Source: CATQGW01 sp965242565 (GTDB lineage: Bacteria; Chloroflexota; Dehalococcoidia; Bin125). Taken from it: 64,000 nucleotides of DNA. The stretch covers positions 2,170,001 to 2,234,000 of the forward strand of contig OZ251457.1 in assembly GCA_965242565.1 (NCBI GenBank). The letters are read 5' to 3'. Both the position numbers and the translations under genes were made by a program. This document shows, piece by piece, positions 1-8,867 of the stretch; the stretch's first letter is position 1; every line of letters begins with the position of its first letter. The notes below the pieces were generated by a model. That model was not told the origin of the DNA and searched no databases. It saw nothing but the letters and a program-made list of their open reading frames with translations.

Positions 1-2
1 AG

Positions 3-1547
3 CGCCACGACATCATCCTCGACCATCGCCGCCCCGCCGCCGTCGAGCGCCGCCACGCTAAGGGCAAGCGCACCGCGCGCGAAAACATCGCCCAACTCGT
101 CGACGACGGCCAACCCTGGAGCCGCTGGGACGAATACATGCCGCTTGGCGTCGCCGGCCAGCGCCGCACCTTCAGCTGGGAGGAACTCCGCCAAAAATCG
201 CCCGCCGACGGCCTGATCTGCGGCCTCGGCTCCGTCAACGGCGACCTCTTCGACCCTCAGACCGCGTCCACCGCGATCATCAGCTACGACGAAACCGTCT
301 GGGCCGGCACCCAGGGCATCCGCGGCCACGAAAAAACGGACCGCATGGTCGAGACCGCCCACCGCCTGCTCACACCGCTGATCTTCATCGCCGAAGGCGC
401 CGGCGGACGCTCCGGCGACACCGACTGGCAGTACACCCGCGTCGCCGCCCGCAATGTCCGCACCTTCGAGCGCCTCGCCGAACTCTCCGGCCGCGTGCCG
501 ATGGTCTCGATCACCGCCGGCCGCTGCTTCGCCGGCAACGCCTCCATGCTCGGCATGTGCGACATCATCATCGCCACCGAAGGCTCCAACATCGCCATGG
601 GCGGCCCCGCCGTGATCGAGGGCGGCGGACTCGGCCTCTTCCTCCCCGAAGAGCTGGGCCCCATGTCCCAACAGGTCCCCAACGGCGTCGTCGACATCTT
701 CGTCCCCGACGAAGAAGCGGCGATGGCCGCGGCCAAGAAATACATCTCTTACTTCCAGGGCCCGATCGACGACTGGACCTGCCAGGACCAGCGTCTGCTG
801 CGCCACGCGATCCCCGAGAACCGCCTCCGCACCTACGACATCCGTAAGGTGATCGAGTTGCTCGCCGACGACGACTCCGTGCTCGAACTGCGCCCCGAAT
901 TCGGCATCGGCATGGTCACCGCCCTGATTCGCGTCGAAGGCCGCCCGCTCGGCGTGATCGCCAACAACAACATGCACCTCGGCGGCGCGGTCGACAGCGA
1001 CGGCTCCGACAAGCTCGCCCGCTTCGCCCAAATCTGCGACTGCTGGAACATCCCCGTGATCACCCTCGTCGACACCCCCGGCATGATGGTCGGCCCCGAG
1101 GTCGAAAAAACCGCCCTCGTCCGCCACTGCCACCGCGTCTTCGTCTCCCTCGCCAACCTCTCCACGCCGAAACTGACCCTCACCGTGCGCAAGTGCTACG
1201 GCCTGGGCGGCCTGGCGATGCTGGCCGGCAGCACCGAAGCCTCGCTCTTCAACGTCGCCTGGCCCACCGGCGAATACGGCGGGATGAACCTCGAAGCCGG
1301 CGTCAAGCTCGGCGCTCGCGCCCAACTCGAGCAGATCGAAGACCTCGAAGAGCGTTCCCGCGTCTACGAGCAGATGGTCGCCGACGCCTACGAGCGCGGC
1401 TCCGCCCTCAACGCCGCCGCCGTGCTCGAGCTCGACGACGTCATCGACCCCGCCGACACTCGCCGCTGGATCGTCCACCTGCTCGCCGCCGCCCCCAACA
1501 GCGCCCCCATCCGCGAAGGCCGCCGCCCCTACATCGACAGCTGGTAG
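3..1547 (+). CDS. acyl-CoA carboxylase carboxyltransferase subunit (5' end outside window)
   Basis: Biotin-dependent carboxyltransferase (beta) subunit, the type that moves carboxyl from carboxybiotin to acetyl- or propionyl-CoA in the cytoplasm. The frame is open from the first complete codon; the residues before the first ATG (138) carry the family motif GKRTARENIAQLVDDG, so the true start lies left of the window. The N-terminal half shows the GRCFAGNASMLGMCDIII and MGGPAVIEGGG segments of the crotonase-fold first subdomain; the second half has NNNMHLGGAVDSDGSDK and ITLVDTPGMMVG followed by KCYGLGGLAM, which build the CoA/biotin site. Substrate (acetyl, propionyl or other acyl-CoA) cannot be told from sequence alone. 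No biotin carboxylase lies downstream. Confidence 0.9.
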   Translation, partial: RHDIILDHRRPAAVERRHAKGKRTARENIAQLVDDGQPWSRWDEYMPLGVAGQRRTFSWEELRQKSPADGLICGLGSVNGDLFDPQTASTAIISYDETVWAGTQGIRGHEKTDRMVETAHRLLTPLIFIAEGAGGRSGDTDWQYTRVAARNVRTFERLAELSGRVPMVSITAGRCFAGNASMLGMCDIIIATEGSNIAMGGPAVIEGGGLGLFLPEELGPMSQQVPNGVVDIFVPDEEAAMAAAKKYISYFQGPIDDWTCQDQRLLRHAIPENRLRTYDIRKVIELLADDDSVLELRPEFGIGMVTALIRVEGRPLGVIANNNMHLGGAVDSDGSDKLARFAQICDCWNIPVITLVDTPGMMVGPEVEKTALVRHCHRVFVSLANLSTPKLTLTVRKCYGLGGLAMLAGSTEASLFNVAWPTGEYGGMNLEAGVKLGARAQLEQIEDLEERSRVYEQMVADAYERGSALNAAAVLELDDVIDPADTRRWIVHLLAAAPNSAPIREGRRPYIDSW

Positions 1548-1632
1548 CCCGCGCCTACCCCAGGCGCTGTTGCCCCACCCACCACTCTGCTCTGCCACAC
1601 CCACGCTCCCGCCGTCGTACCCGCGCCCCTTT

Positions 1633-1760
1633 CTCCGTCATACCCGCGCTTGCCGCGGGTATCTCGACTTGAACAGCACCAACGCCGCCCCCACCCCCCG
1701 TCGCACCAGTGCCCACCGCGAAGCTTGCCCCCAACCCGAACGCGGGTATCTCGACGTGGC
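1633..1760. repeat. dispersed palindromic repeat, family A (two partial copies)
   Basis: The 328-base gap 1548-1875 holds no gene. Bases 1633-1692 (beginning ctccgtcatacccgcgcttg) match, as reverse complement, bases 43662-43742; bases 1719-1757 are a second diverged copy sharing cgggtatctcgacgtg and cttgccccc with the same later block. The unit has the palindromic core tacccgcgcttgccgcgggta. Confidence 0.8.
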
Positions 1761-1875
1761 GACCGCCGAATCCCCACGCTCCCACCACCCACCTACTCGC
1801 CGTCGCCCTCGGCGACCTCCCCTCCTCGGCTCTCGCTCAGACGTTTAGCCCGCGCCAAAATGTAGACTGCCCGCC

Positions 1876-2805
1876 ATGCAGTTCCTCAACCTGCTCCTGC
1901 TCCGCCTGCTCCAGACCATCCTCGTCATCTGGATCGTCGTCAGCATCGTCTTCATCGTCTCCCGCATCGTCGGCGACCCCGTTCAGTCCCTGCTGCCACT
2001 CGACGCGACCAACGAGGAACAGGAAGTCCTGCGCGAGACGCTCGGGCTGAACGATCCCCTCATCGAGCAATACGGACGCTTCATCGTCGACGCCGCGCAG
2101 CTCGACTTCGGCTACTCCTACCACCGCACCGGCGCGGCGCTCGATCAGGTCGGCTCCAAGGCGCTCAACACCGTCCGCCTGACCGCAGCCGGGCTCGTCT
2201 TCGCCGTCGTGCTCGGCCTGCCGCTCGGCATCCTGGCCGCCCTACGGCGCGGCTCCCTGATCGATTGGCTCGCCCGCGTGATCGCCGTCTTCGGTCAGGC
2301 CACCCCTAGCTTCTGGCTCGGCCTGATGTTGATCTTCTTCCTCGCCGTCGAAATCTCCTGGTTCCCCACCGCCGGCGCGGAAGGCTTCCGCTCGCTCGTC
2401 TTGCCCGCCGTCGCCCTCGGCCTGCTCTCTGCCGCCGGCTTCATGCGCCTCACCCGCTCCGGCATGATTGACGTAATGAACACCGACTTCATTCGCACCG
2501 CCCGCGCCAAAGGCCTCAGCGAACGCGCCGTCATCTTCCGTCACGGCCTGCGCCACGCCCTGATCCCGGTCATGACGATCCTCGGCCTCGAACTCGGACG
2601 CCTGATCGCCGGCTCCGTGATCATCGAGGTCGTCTTCTCCTGGCCAGGCATCGGGCGACTGATGATCGAGTCGATCTTCCAGTCCGACTATCCCACCGTG
2701 CAGGCGGGCGTCGCCGTGATCGCCGGCTCGATCGCGCTCGGCAACCTGCTCGTCGACATCTCCTACCGCTACATCGACCCGCGCATTCGGACGGCGGCGC
2801 TCTGA
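1876..2805 (+). CDS. ABC transporter permease, DppB/OppB family
   Basis: Integral membrane subunit of a peptide/nickel/opine-type importer. 309 residues, the usual length, with an N-terminal helix (LLLLRLLQTILVIWIVVSI), a periplasmic loop, then five more hydrophobic segments. The cytoplasmic EAA-like loop RAKGLSERAVIFRHGLRHAL that contacts the ATPase is present near residues 205-225. Its stop codon overlaps the start of the next permease (TGATG). A TAGACT hexamer 10 bases before the start could be a -10 box. No ATP-binding subunit of this transporter is in the window. Confidence 0.92.
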   Translation: MQFLNLLLLRLLQTILVIWIVVSIVFIVSRIVGDPVQSLLPLDATNEEQEVLRETLGLNDPLIEQYGRFIVDAAQLDFGYSYHRTGAALDQVGSKALNTVRLTAAGLVFAVVLGLPLGILAALRRGSLIDWLARVIAVFGQATPSFWLGLMLIFFLAVEISWFPTAGAEGFRSLVLPAVALGLLSAAGFMRLTRSGMIDVMNTDFIRTARAKGLSERAVIFRHGLRHALIPVMTILGLELGRLIAGSVIIEVVFSWPGIGRLMIESIFQSDYPTVQAGVAVIAGSIALGNLLVDISYRYIDPRIRTAAL

Positions 2806-3710
2806 TGTCCGAGCACGCGCAAATGTCGGAGGCGGTGCTTGCCGCCGCTACCCGCCGACGCCTACAGGTTCCGCGACGTTGGCAGCGCTGGCTGTTCGTC
2901 GCCCCGCCCCTGACCGTCATGCTGACCTTCGTCGTCTTCGGAATCTTCGCCGACATCATCGCGCCCGGCGATCCCGGCCACACCAACGTCCTGGCCCGCC
3001 TCGAACCGCCCGCATTCAGCGGTGGCCTGAGCGAGCATCCGCTCGGTACCGACCACGTCGGCCGCGACATCTGGACCCGCATCGTCCACGGCGCGCGCGT
3101 CTCACTGATCGTCGTCGCCGTCGTCGTGCCCGGCGCCGCGATCTTCGGCACCGCGATCGGTCTGATCGCCGGCTGGAGCAGCGGCTTCCTGAGTCAACTG
3201 CTGATGCGCTACGTCGATGTCCAACTGGCGATGCCCGCGATCCTCTTCGCGGTCCTGCTCGGCGCTGCGCTCGGCGCATCGCTGACCAACGTGATCATCA
3301 TTCTCCTGGTCTGGACCTGGACCGCCTACGCGCGGCTCATTCGTGCCGAAGTGCTCTCGCTCAAGGAGCGCGAGTTCGTGCTCGCCTCAATGGCCGCCGG
3401 TGCGAGCAACTTCTGGATCATGCGCAAGCAGCTGCTGCCCAACGTCTTCAACACCGTCGTCGTGATCATGACCCTCGAAATCCCCATCGTGATCGTCGCC
3501 GAAGCCTCCCTCTCCTTCCTCGGCGTCGGCGCGCCCGTCGAGCAGGCCACTTGGGGACGCATGATCACCGAAGCCCGCAACTACCTCACCCAGGCCTGGT
3601 GGGTGATGTGGATGCCCGGCATCGCCCTGATGCTCGTCGCCCTCTGCGGCAACCTCGTCGGCGACTGGCTGCGCGACCTGCTCGATCCGCGCCTCCGCAA
3701 CCTCGGCTGA
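2805..3710 (+). CDS. ABC transporter permease, DppC/OppC family
   Basis: Second permease of the same importer, 301 residues. Cytoplasmic N-terminus with Arg-rich stretch, first membrane helix at about residues 30-50, then the family motif HPLGTDHVGRDIWTRIVHGA before the five-helix BPD domain, and the EAA loop ASMAAGASNFWIMRKQLLPN. Translationally coupled to the upstream DppB-like gene by a one-base overlap. Confidence 0.93.
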   Translation: MSEHAQMSEAVLAAATRRRLQVPRRWQRWLFVAPPLTVMLTFVVFGIFADIIAPGDPGHTNVLARLEPPAFSGGLSEHPLGTDHVGRDIWTRIVHGARVSLIVVAVVVPGAAIFGTAIGLIAGWSSGFLSQLLMRYVDVQLAMPAILFAVLLGAALGASLTNVIIILLVWTWTAYARLIRAEVLSLKEREFVLASMAAGASNFWIMRKQLLPNVFNTVVVIMTLEIPIVIVAEASLSFLGVGAPVEQATWGRMITEARNYLTQAWWVMWMPGIALMLVALCGNLVGDWLRDLLDPRLRNLG

Positions 3711-3756
3711 ATCACATCATGTCGCCTCACGTCAACGGAGCGTCAGGCAGCCTCAG

Positions 3757-3776
3757 CGCGATCTTTCGAGATCGCG
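3757..3776 (+). promoter_or_regulatory. perfect 8-bp hairpin with TTCG loop
   Basis: cgcgatct, loop ttcg, agatcgcg. It lies between the permease stop and the binding-protein gene and has no T-run, so an mRNA-stabilising or processing stem is more likely than a terminator. Inference only. Confidence 0.55.
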
Positions 3777-3793
3777 TAGTATGCCCCGATGCA

Positions 3794-3816
3794 GCGCGGG
3801 CGCGAATCGCCCGCGC
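3794..3816 (+). promoter_or_regulatory. second hairpin, 9-bp stem, before the binding-protein RBS
   Basis: gcgcgggcg, loop cgaat, cgcccgcgc: a perfect GC-only stem ending a few bases before the caggaggcag ribosome binding site of the substrate-binding protein. Paired stems between permease and binding-protein genes are a known way of giving the binding protein more stable mRNA; here that is an inference. Confidence 0.55.
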
Positions 3817-3835
3817 GCCTCAGGAGGCAGACCGA

Positions 3836-5743
3836 ATGTCAGAGCAGAACTACTGGACCCGCATGCGACGCCGCCGGATGTCGCGCCGCACCCTGTTGGC
3901 CGCCAGCTCCCGCGCCGGCGTCGGCGCCGCCGGCCTCGCCTTGGTCGGCTGCGGCGACGACGATGACGACGACCAGCAGACCGTCATGCAGGCGCAGCAG
4001 CAGGACCAGCCGCAGCCGCAACCGGCCGCCCAGCAGCAGCAACAACAGCAAGTGATGCAGCAACAGGCCGAGCAGCAGGCCCAGCAGGTCATGCAGCAGG
4101 AAGAACAGCAGCAGTCCACCGCGACCACGCCGGTCCAGCCCGAGCGCGACGAGGACGAGGAAGCCGCCGAGCCCGAGGTGGACCTCGACGCGACGGTCAA
4201 CCTGGCGATCGGCCGCTACACCGCCGGCCTCGACCCGCAGCGCTCCGGTTCGCAGACCAACTACGTCAACGGCGCTTGCGCCTTCGACTCCGGCATGTCC
4301 AACCACCCCGAAACCGCCGCGCTCGAACCCAACCTGGTCGCGAGCATCGAAATCGTCGACCCCACCAACCTGATCATGAACGTCGCCCAGGGCATCATGT
4401 TCCACACCGGCACGCCCTACACCGCCGAAGACCTGCAGTTCAACTTCGAGCGCGTCGCCGGCGTCGCTGCCTATCACCAGGGCGGCGAGACCAGCGACCA
4501 CCCCAACAAGTGGGAAACCGCCCGCGGCACCTTCGGCACCGGCAACTTTGCCAGCTACAGCGTGGTCGACGACTACACGTTCGCAGTCGAAACCCCCAGC
4601 CCCAACGCCTCGCTGGCCGGCTCGATCATGTCCGGCGCCGTCCGCCACATGTCCAAGGCGTTCGTTGAGGCCAACGGCGACGAGTTCGTCGACACCGTCC
4701 AGTCCGTCGGCACCGGCCCCTTCCGCTTCCTCGAGCACGTGCCCGATGTCGGCTTCACCTACGAGCGCTACGAGGACTACCACAAGCCGCGCGACGGCCT
4801 GACCAACCCGCGGCTGGCTTGGTACAAGACGCTCAACGTGGAAATCCGCCCCGAGCCGCTGACCCAGCTCGCCGGCATCGAAGCGGGCGAGATCGACGCC
4901 ACGTTCAACGTGCCGACCGATATCGCCGCGCCCTACGACGGCGACGACCGCTTCAAGGTGCTCTACGGCCCGGCCAGCAACCCCAACCACTACATCATGC
5001 CCAACACCCACCTCCAGGAGTGGAACGGCGAGCCGAACCCCTTCCTCGACATCCGCGTGCGCGAGGCCGCCAACCTGGCCATCAACCGCGAGGCGATCAT
5101 CGAAGGCCTGCTGACCGGCACCGAAAAGCCCAACTTCGGCCCCTACAGCGGCACCATCGGCTACCCCGGCGAGCCGCTCGAATCCCGCTACCACGGCTAC
5201 GACCCCGAGCGCGCCAGGCAACTGCTCGCCGAGGCCGGCTACGCCGATGGGATCGACATCGACCTGCACATCGTGACCGACTTCCAGCCGATCGTCCCCA
5301 CGATGGCGTTGGTCGCGCAGCAGGACCTGGAAGCCGTCGGCATCCGCACCACGATCGTCGAGTACCTCAGCTCCGAGTACTTCCGCACCGTCCGCACGTT
5401 CGAGAAGCCCGGCCTCTTCTGGTTCTTCACCAACACCATCGCCGAGCCGGAAACCGTAATCGGCTCCGGCATCAACGAAGAGGGCTTCTACGCCGTCTCC
5501 GTCTACCCCGAGTCCAACATCCAGGAGCTCTACATCGCGCAGAACCAGGCGCTCGACCCCAACGAGCGCGCCGACCTGCTCGAAGAGTTCTACATCACCT
5601 TCTACGACAACTACTCGTGGGTCTTCCTCACCGAGGTCAAGTCGGCGTCGGTGATCGCGGCCAACATCAACTGGCCGGTCGGCGGCGCCGAACTGCGCGG
5701 CGAGGGCACCCTCTCCGCAATCCAGAAACTCCGCACGGCCTGA
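3836..5743 (+). CDS. ABC transporter substrate-binding lipoprotein, family 5 (DppA/OppA-like), Tat-type signal
   Basis: Extracytoplasmic receptor for the upstream permeases. I start it at ATG 3836 after caggaggcag although the frame stays open upstream. 635 residues: Arg-rich n-region with SRRTLL (Tat-like), hydrophobic core, lipobox LVGC with Cys39 as the lipidated residue, an Asp run, then a Gln-rich linker (about residues 47-110, broken by VMQ units) and an acidic patch. From about residue 120 it is a normal SBP_bac_5 domain (LEPNLVASIEIVDPTNLIM, YTAEDLQFNFERV, LNVEIRPEPLTQLAGIEAGE, AANLAINREAIIEGLL). The linker is unusually long. Ligand unknown. Confidence 0.92.
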   Translation: MSEQNYWTRMRRRRMSRRTLLAASSRAGVGAAGLALVGCGDDDDDDQQTVMQAQQQDQPQPQPAAQQQQQQQVMQQQAEQQAQQVMQQEEQQQSTATTPVQPERDEDEEAAEPEVDLDATVNLAIGRYTAGLDPQRSGSQTNYVNGACAFDSGMSNHPETAALEPNLVASIEIVDPTNLIMNVAQGIMFHTGTPYTAEDLQFNFERVAGVAAYHQGGETSDHPNKWETARGTFGTGNFASYSVVDDYTFAVETPSPNASLAGSIMSGAVRHMSKAFVEANGDEFVDTVQSVGTGPFRFLEHVPDVGFTYERYEDYHKPRDGLTNPRLAWYKTLNVEIRPEPLTQLAGIEAGEIDATFNVPTDIAAPYDGDDRFKVLYGPASNPNHYIMPNTHLQEWNGEPNPFLDIRVREAANLAINREAIIEGLLTGTEKPNFGPYSGTIGYPGEPLESRYHGYDPERARQLLAEAGYADGIDIDLHIVTDFQPIVPTMALVAQQDLEAVGIRTTIVEYLSSEYFRTVRTFEKPGLFWFFTNTIAEPETVIGSGINEEGFYAVSVYPESNIQELYIAQNQALDPNERADLLEEFYITFYDNYSWVFLTEVKSASVIAANINWPVGGAELRGEGTLSAIQKLRTA

Positions 5744-5772
5744 CGCCGCAAGCGCAGGGAGAGATCGGCGCG

Positions 5773-6741
5773 ATGACCACCCTGACCAACGAGCAGCTCG
5801 ACCATCTCGACACCTTCGGCTTCCTCGCCGTCGACGAGGTCTTCGACCCCGACGCGGTGATCGCGCCGGTGATCGACGAGTACTGCGAGGTACTCGATCG
5901 GCTCTGCGACGAGCTGGTGGAAACAGGCGCGCTCGCCGAAAACTACGCGGAGCTCCCGTTCGGTGAGCGCGTCTCGCGCGTCTACGTCGAGACCCAAAAG
6001 GTCTACGCGCAGTACTTCGATTTCTCCCTGCCGCAGAAGAACATCCAACACGACACGCCCTACTGGGCCGGCCCCGCCGTGTTCGCCGCGCTCACCAACC
6101 CGCAGCTGCTTGATGTCGTGGAGCGGATCGTCGGCCCCGAGATCTACTCCAATCCCGTCCAGCACGTGCGTGTCAAAGTGCCCGAATCCATCGCCCCGCG
6201 CGACGCCGACGGCAACGTGATCTACGGCGCAACCCCCTGGCACCAGGACTCCGGCGTGGTCAACGCTGAGGCCGACGACACCGACATGCTCACCGTCTGG
6301 TTCCCGCTGATGGACACCGACGCCGAAAACGGCTGCCTCCAGGTGCTGCCCGGCAGCCATCGCGGCGAGGTGCTCACGCACTGTTCGGGCGTGCAGGGGC
6401 TGGCCATCCCCGGCGCAATGCTCGCCGAGGAGCAGGCGCGCGCCGTCCCGCTGCCCGCCGGCGGCGCGCTCTTCCTCCACCGCAAGACCGTCCACGCCGC
6501 CCTGCCCAACGTCAGCGAGCGCATCCGCTGGAGCTTCGATCTGCGCTACCAACCGATCGGCCAACCCACCGGCCGCGCATCCTTCCCCGGCTTCGTCGCC
6601 CGCAGCCGCAGCAACCCCCAAACCGAGCTGCGCGACCCCCACGCCTGGAACGACATGTGGCGCGAAGCCCGCGACCGTCTCGCCGCCCAACCCGACCCCA
6701 ACTACAACCGCTGGGACGCCGACGACCCCGCCTGCGCCTAA
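5773..6741 (+). CDS. phytanoyl-CoA dioxygenase (PhyH) family protein
   Basis: Fe(II)/2-oxoglutarate-dependent oxygenase, 322 residues, started at ATG 5773 behind agggagag. The iron facial triad is visible: WHQD with H157 and D159, then a distal His in FLHRKTVHAALPN (H236 or H241), followed by the 2-oxoglutarate-binding Arg in RIRWSFDLRY. GCLQVLPGSHRGEVL is typical of the family. It sits between a peptide-type binding protein and a PLP enzyme in one direction with short gaps, suggesting a joint catabolic task; the substrate cannot be read from the sequence. Confidence 0.9.
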   Translation: MTTLTNEQLDHLDTFGFLAVDEVFDPDAVIAPVIDEYCEVLDRLCDELVETGALAENYAELPFGERVSRVYVETQKVYAQYFDFSLPQKNIQHDTPYWAGPAVFAALTNPQLLDVVERIVGPEIYSNPVQHVRVKVPESIAPRDADGNVIYGATPWHQDSGVVNAEADDTDMLTVWFPLMDTDAENGCLQVLPGSHRGEVLTHCSGVQGLAIPGAMLAEEQARAVPLPAGGALFLHRKTVHAALPNVSERIRWSFDLRYQPIGQPTGRASFPGFVARSRSNPQTELRDPHAWNDMWREARDRLAAQPDPNYNRWDADDPACA

Positions 6742-6760
6742 ACGCAGCACGGAAACATCT

Positions 6761-8074
6761 ATGGCGCGAACCGAAACCGAACTGCTGGAAGCCGCCCGCA
6801 AGTACTCCTTCGGCGGACGCATGGACAAGTCCGGCGGCGGCCCCATCTTCGTCCGCGGCCGCGGCTCCGAAGTCGAAGACGTCAACGGCAAGCGCTACCT
6901 CGACTTCAACTCCGGCCAGATGTGCGCCGCGCTCGGACACAACCACCCCACCATCACCGCCGCCGTTAACGACGCCTGCGACACCCTGATTCACGCCCAC
7001 AGCAGCTTCTTCAATGTCAAGGAAATCGAACTCGCCGAGCGCCTGGCATCCCTGATGCCCGAGCCGCTCAAAAAGAGCATGTTCCTGCAATCCGGCGCCG
7101 ACGCCAACGAAGCCGCGGTCAACATCGCGCGCAAGTACACCGGCGGCTTCGAGGTCGCCAGCCCGCACGTCAGTTTCCACGGGATGTCCGACGCCACCCG
7201 CGCGCTCACCTTTGCCGGCTGGCACGCCGGCTACGGCCCGCCCGCGCCGGGTGCGATGGCGATGGTCGCTCCCTACTGCTACCGCTGCCCGCTCGCCCAA
7301 ACCTTCCCCGATTGCGAGTACGCCTGCCTCGATACCAGCTTCGAACTGATCGACGCCCAAACCACCAGCCGCCCCGCCGCTGTCCTCACAGAGCCGCTGT
7401 TCAGCGCCGGCGGCGTGATCGAACCGCCGCAAGGCTGGCTGGCCGATCTGAAACGCCGCTGCGAAGAACGCGGAATGCTGCTCATCCTCGACGAAGAGCA
7501 GACCGGACTCGGCAAGCTCGGCGACATGTTCGCCTTCGAGTCCGAAGGAGTCATACCGGACATCGTCACCCTCGCCAAACACTTCGGCGGCGGCGTCTGC
7601 ATCTCCGCCGTTGTCACCTCCGCCGAGATCGAAGCGCGCGCCACCGCCGAAGAGTTCATCGTCACCCACAGCCATAGCAACGATCCGCTCGCCTGCGCAG
7701 CCGGCCTCGCCAGCCTTGATGTCGTCGAACAGGATCGCGTCCCCGAAAAAGCGCGCAAACTGGGCGGCTACCTCAAAGCCAAACTGCTCGCCCTCGCCGA
7801 CCGCTTCGAAATCATCGGCGATGTGCGCGGCCGCGGCCTCCTACAGGGCGTGGAACTCGTCCGCTCCCGCGAAACCAGAGAACCCGCCACCGAAGCAGGC
7901 CCGCAAATCGCCGCTCACGCCCTCAACCAGGGCCTCATCTTCAGCGTCCGCCGCGAGGGCTCCGTCCTCCGCTTCGTCCCGCCCGCCACCACCACCGAAG
8001 CCCAGATCGACCGCGCCATCGACATCCTCACCGAAGCCTTCACGAGCGTTGACACGGCGCAACAGCGCGCATAG
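6761..8074 (+). CDS. class III PLP-dependent aminotransferase, 2,2-dialkylglycine decarboxylase-like
   Basis: 437 residues, aspartate aminotransferase fold. Landmarks in order: GHNHPTITAAVNDA, FLQSGADANEAAVNIARK (phosphate-binding loop), FHGMSDATRALTFAG, EPLFSAGGVIEPPQGWL, LILDEEQTGLGKLG with Asp244 for the pyridine nitrogen, and LAKHFGGG with Lys273 as the Schiff-base lysine. The stretch from GGVIEPP to the Lys and the closing GDVRGRGLLQGVELV resemble 2,2-dialkylglycine decarboxylase, which decarboxylates dialkyl amino acids and transaminates. The canonical DEAQTG is DEEQTG here. A plain transaminase is the alternative. Confidence 0.85.
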   Translation: MARTETELLEAARKYSFGGRMDKSGGGPIFVRGRGSEVEDVNGKRYLDFNSGQMCAALGHNHPTITAAVNDACDTLIHAHSSFFNVKEIELAERLASLMPEPLKKSMFLQSGADANEAAVNIARKYTGGFEVASPHVSFHGMSDATRALTFAGWHAGYGPPAPGAMAMVAPYCYRCPLAQTFPDCEYACLDTSFELIDAQTTSRPAAVLTEPLFSAGGVIEPPQGWLADLKRRCEERGMLLILDEEQTGLGKLGDMFAFESEGVIPDIVTLAKHFGGGVCISAVVTSAEIEARATAEEFIVTHSHSNDPLACAAGLASLDVVEQDRVPEKARKLGGYLKAKLLALADRFEIIGDVRGRGLLQGVELVRSRETREPATEAGPQIAAHALNQGLIFSVRREGSVLRFVPPATTTEAQIDRAIDILTEAFTSVDTAQQRA

Positions 8075-8077
8075 CGT
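8049..8077 (+). promoter_or_regulatory. sigma-70-type promoter for the HicA-like/HTH pair
   Basis: TTGACA (8049-8054), 17-base spacer, TAGCGT (8072-8077), lying inside the 3' end of the aminotransferase gene. The predicted transcript would begin at or next to the ATG at 8084, so the first gene could be leaderless. Confidence 0.55.
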
Positions 8078-8083
8078 GGCGTC

Positions 8084-8308
8084 ATGCGCGAGCGGCATCC
8101 CAAGAAGGAGGTGGAGGATGCCCTGTCCGAAGCCGAAGCCGCAGGCTGGCGCGTCGAAATGACGCCTCGCGGCCATCCTTGGGGGAGAATGCGCTGCCCA
8201 ACGCCCCGCGGATGTCAGGAATCGATCTGGTCCACCCCGCGGAGCCCGATGTCTCATGCCCGCTGGCTGCGGCACAGGCTGAATCGCTGTCCACACCAGG
8301 AGCGCTAG
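8084..8308 (+). CDS. small HicA-like protein, candidate toxin
   Basis: 74 residues. The start KKEVEDALSEAEAAGWRV followed by RGHPWGRMRCP recalls the dsRBD-like fold of HicA mRNA interferases, where a His after the first helix-strand unit is catalytic. Unlike classic HicA it has a Cys-containing middle (CPTPRGCQESIWSTPR) and ends HARWLRHRLNRCPH. The next gene starts ten bases downstream and carries a helix-turn-helix, the layout of a type II toxin-antitoxin pair. Toxin activity is inferred; a non-toxic nucleic-acid-binding protein is the alternative. Confidence 0.6.
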   Translation: MRERHPKKEVEDALSEAEAAGWRVEMTPRGHPWGRMRCPTPRGCQESIWSTPRSPMSHARWLRHRLNRCPHQER

Positions 8309-8318
8309 GAGTGATCTG

Positions 8319-8861
8319 ATGCCGATCTGGGAATTCACGCTGATCATCGAGGGTGTCGATGCGCAAGGCGATGAGACGCTTGACGCCTTGTTCGAGGCTG
8401 GTTGCGACGATGCGCTTGTCGGACGAACGAATGACATCCAGCACATCGACTTCAGCCGAGAAGCGCGAAGCCTCGCCGACGCCGTGCTGTCCGCCGTCAG
8501 TGACGTCGAGAGCGTATCCGGCCTTGCAGTCGTTCGGCTCGAAGATGGCGATCTGGTCTCGATGGCTGAGATCGCAGAGCGGACCGGCCGCACACGCGAA
8601 AGCGTGCGCCTCCTCGTCGCCGGCGAGCGCGGTCCCGGCGGCTTTCCGCCGCCCGTGAACGATCCACTGCGCCCCAACCGCCTCTGGCGATGGTCGGAAG
8701 TCGACCGTTGGATGCAAAACGCATTCGGCGACGGAGACGGACAGCGCAGCAGCGATGAGATCATGCTCTCGGCTCTCGCCGCCGTCATCGCCGCGCGCCA
8801 TCATTGCCGCGGGCTCGACCCCAGCCAGCGGGAACGAGTGCGCTCCCTCTTCGCCGCCTGA
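8319..8861 (+). CDS. HTH protein partnered with the HicA-like gene, candidate antitoxin
   Basis: 180 residues with two parts. The N-terminal ~75 residues (EFTLIIEGVDAQ, ALFEAGCDD, HIDFSREARSLADAVLSAV) form an alpha/beta unit that could bind the partner. Residues ~80-130 contain SMAEIAERTGRTRESVRLLV then FPPPVNDPLRPNRLWRWSEV, a MerR/excisionase-like helix-turn-helix with wing. The C-terminal tail is helical. Ribosome binding site aggag precedes the ATG. It is convergent with the oxidoreductase gene that ends six bases later. Function as antitoxin/repressor is inferred from pairing. Confidence 0.6.
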   Translation: MPIWEFTLIIEGVDAQGDETLDALFEAGCDDALVGRTNDIQHIDFSREARSLADAVLSAVSDVESVSGLAVVRLEDGDLVSMAEIAERTGRTRESVRLLVAGERGPGGFPPPVNDPLRPNRLWRWSEVDRWMQNAFGDGDGQRSSDEIMLSALAAVIAARHHCRGLDPSQRERVRSLFAA

Positions 8862-8867
8862 CCCCAC

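Noticed and set aside
3839..5269. 476-codon open frame antisense to the substrate-binding protein
   Set aside because: Low-complexity Val/Gly/Leu translation mirrors the high-GC codons of the real gene; no family motif or ribosome binding site.
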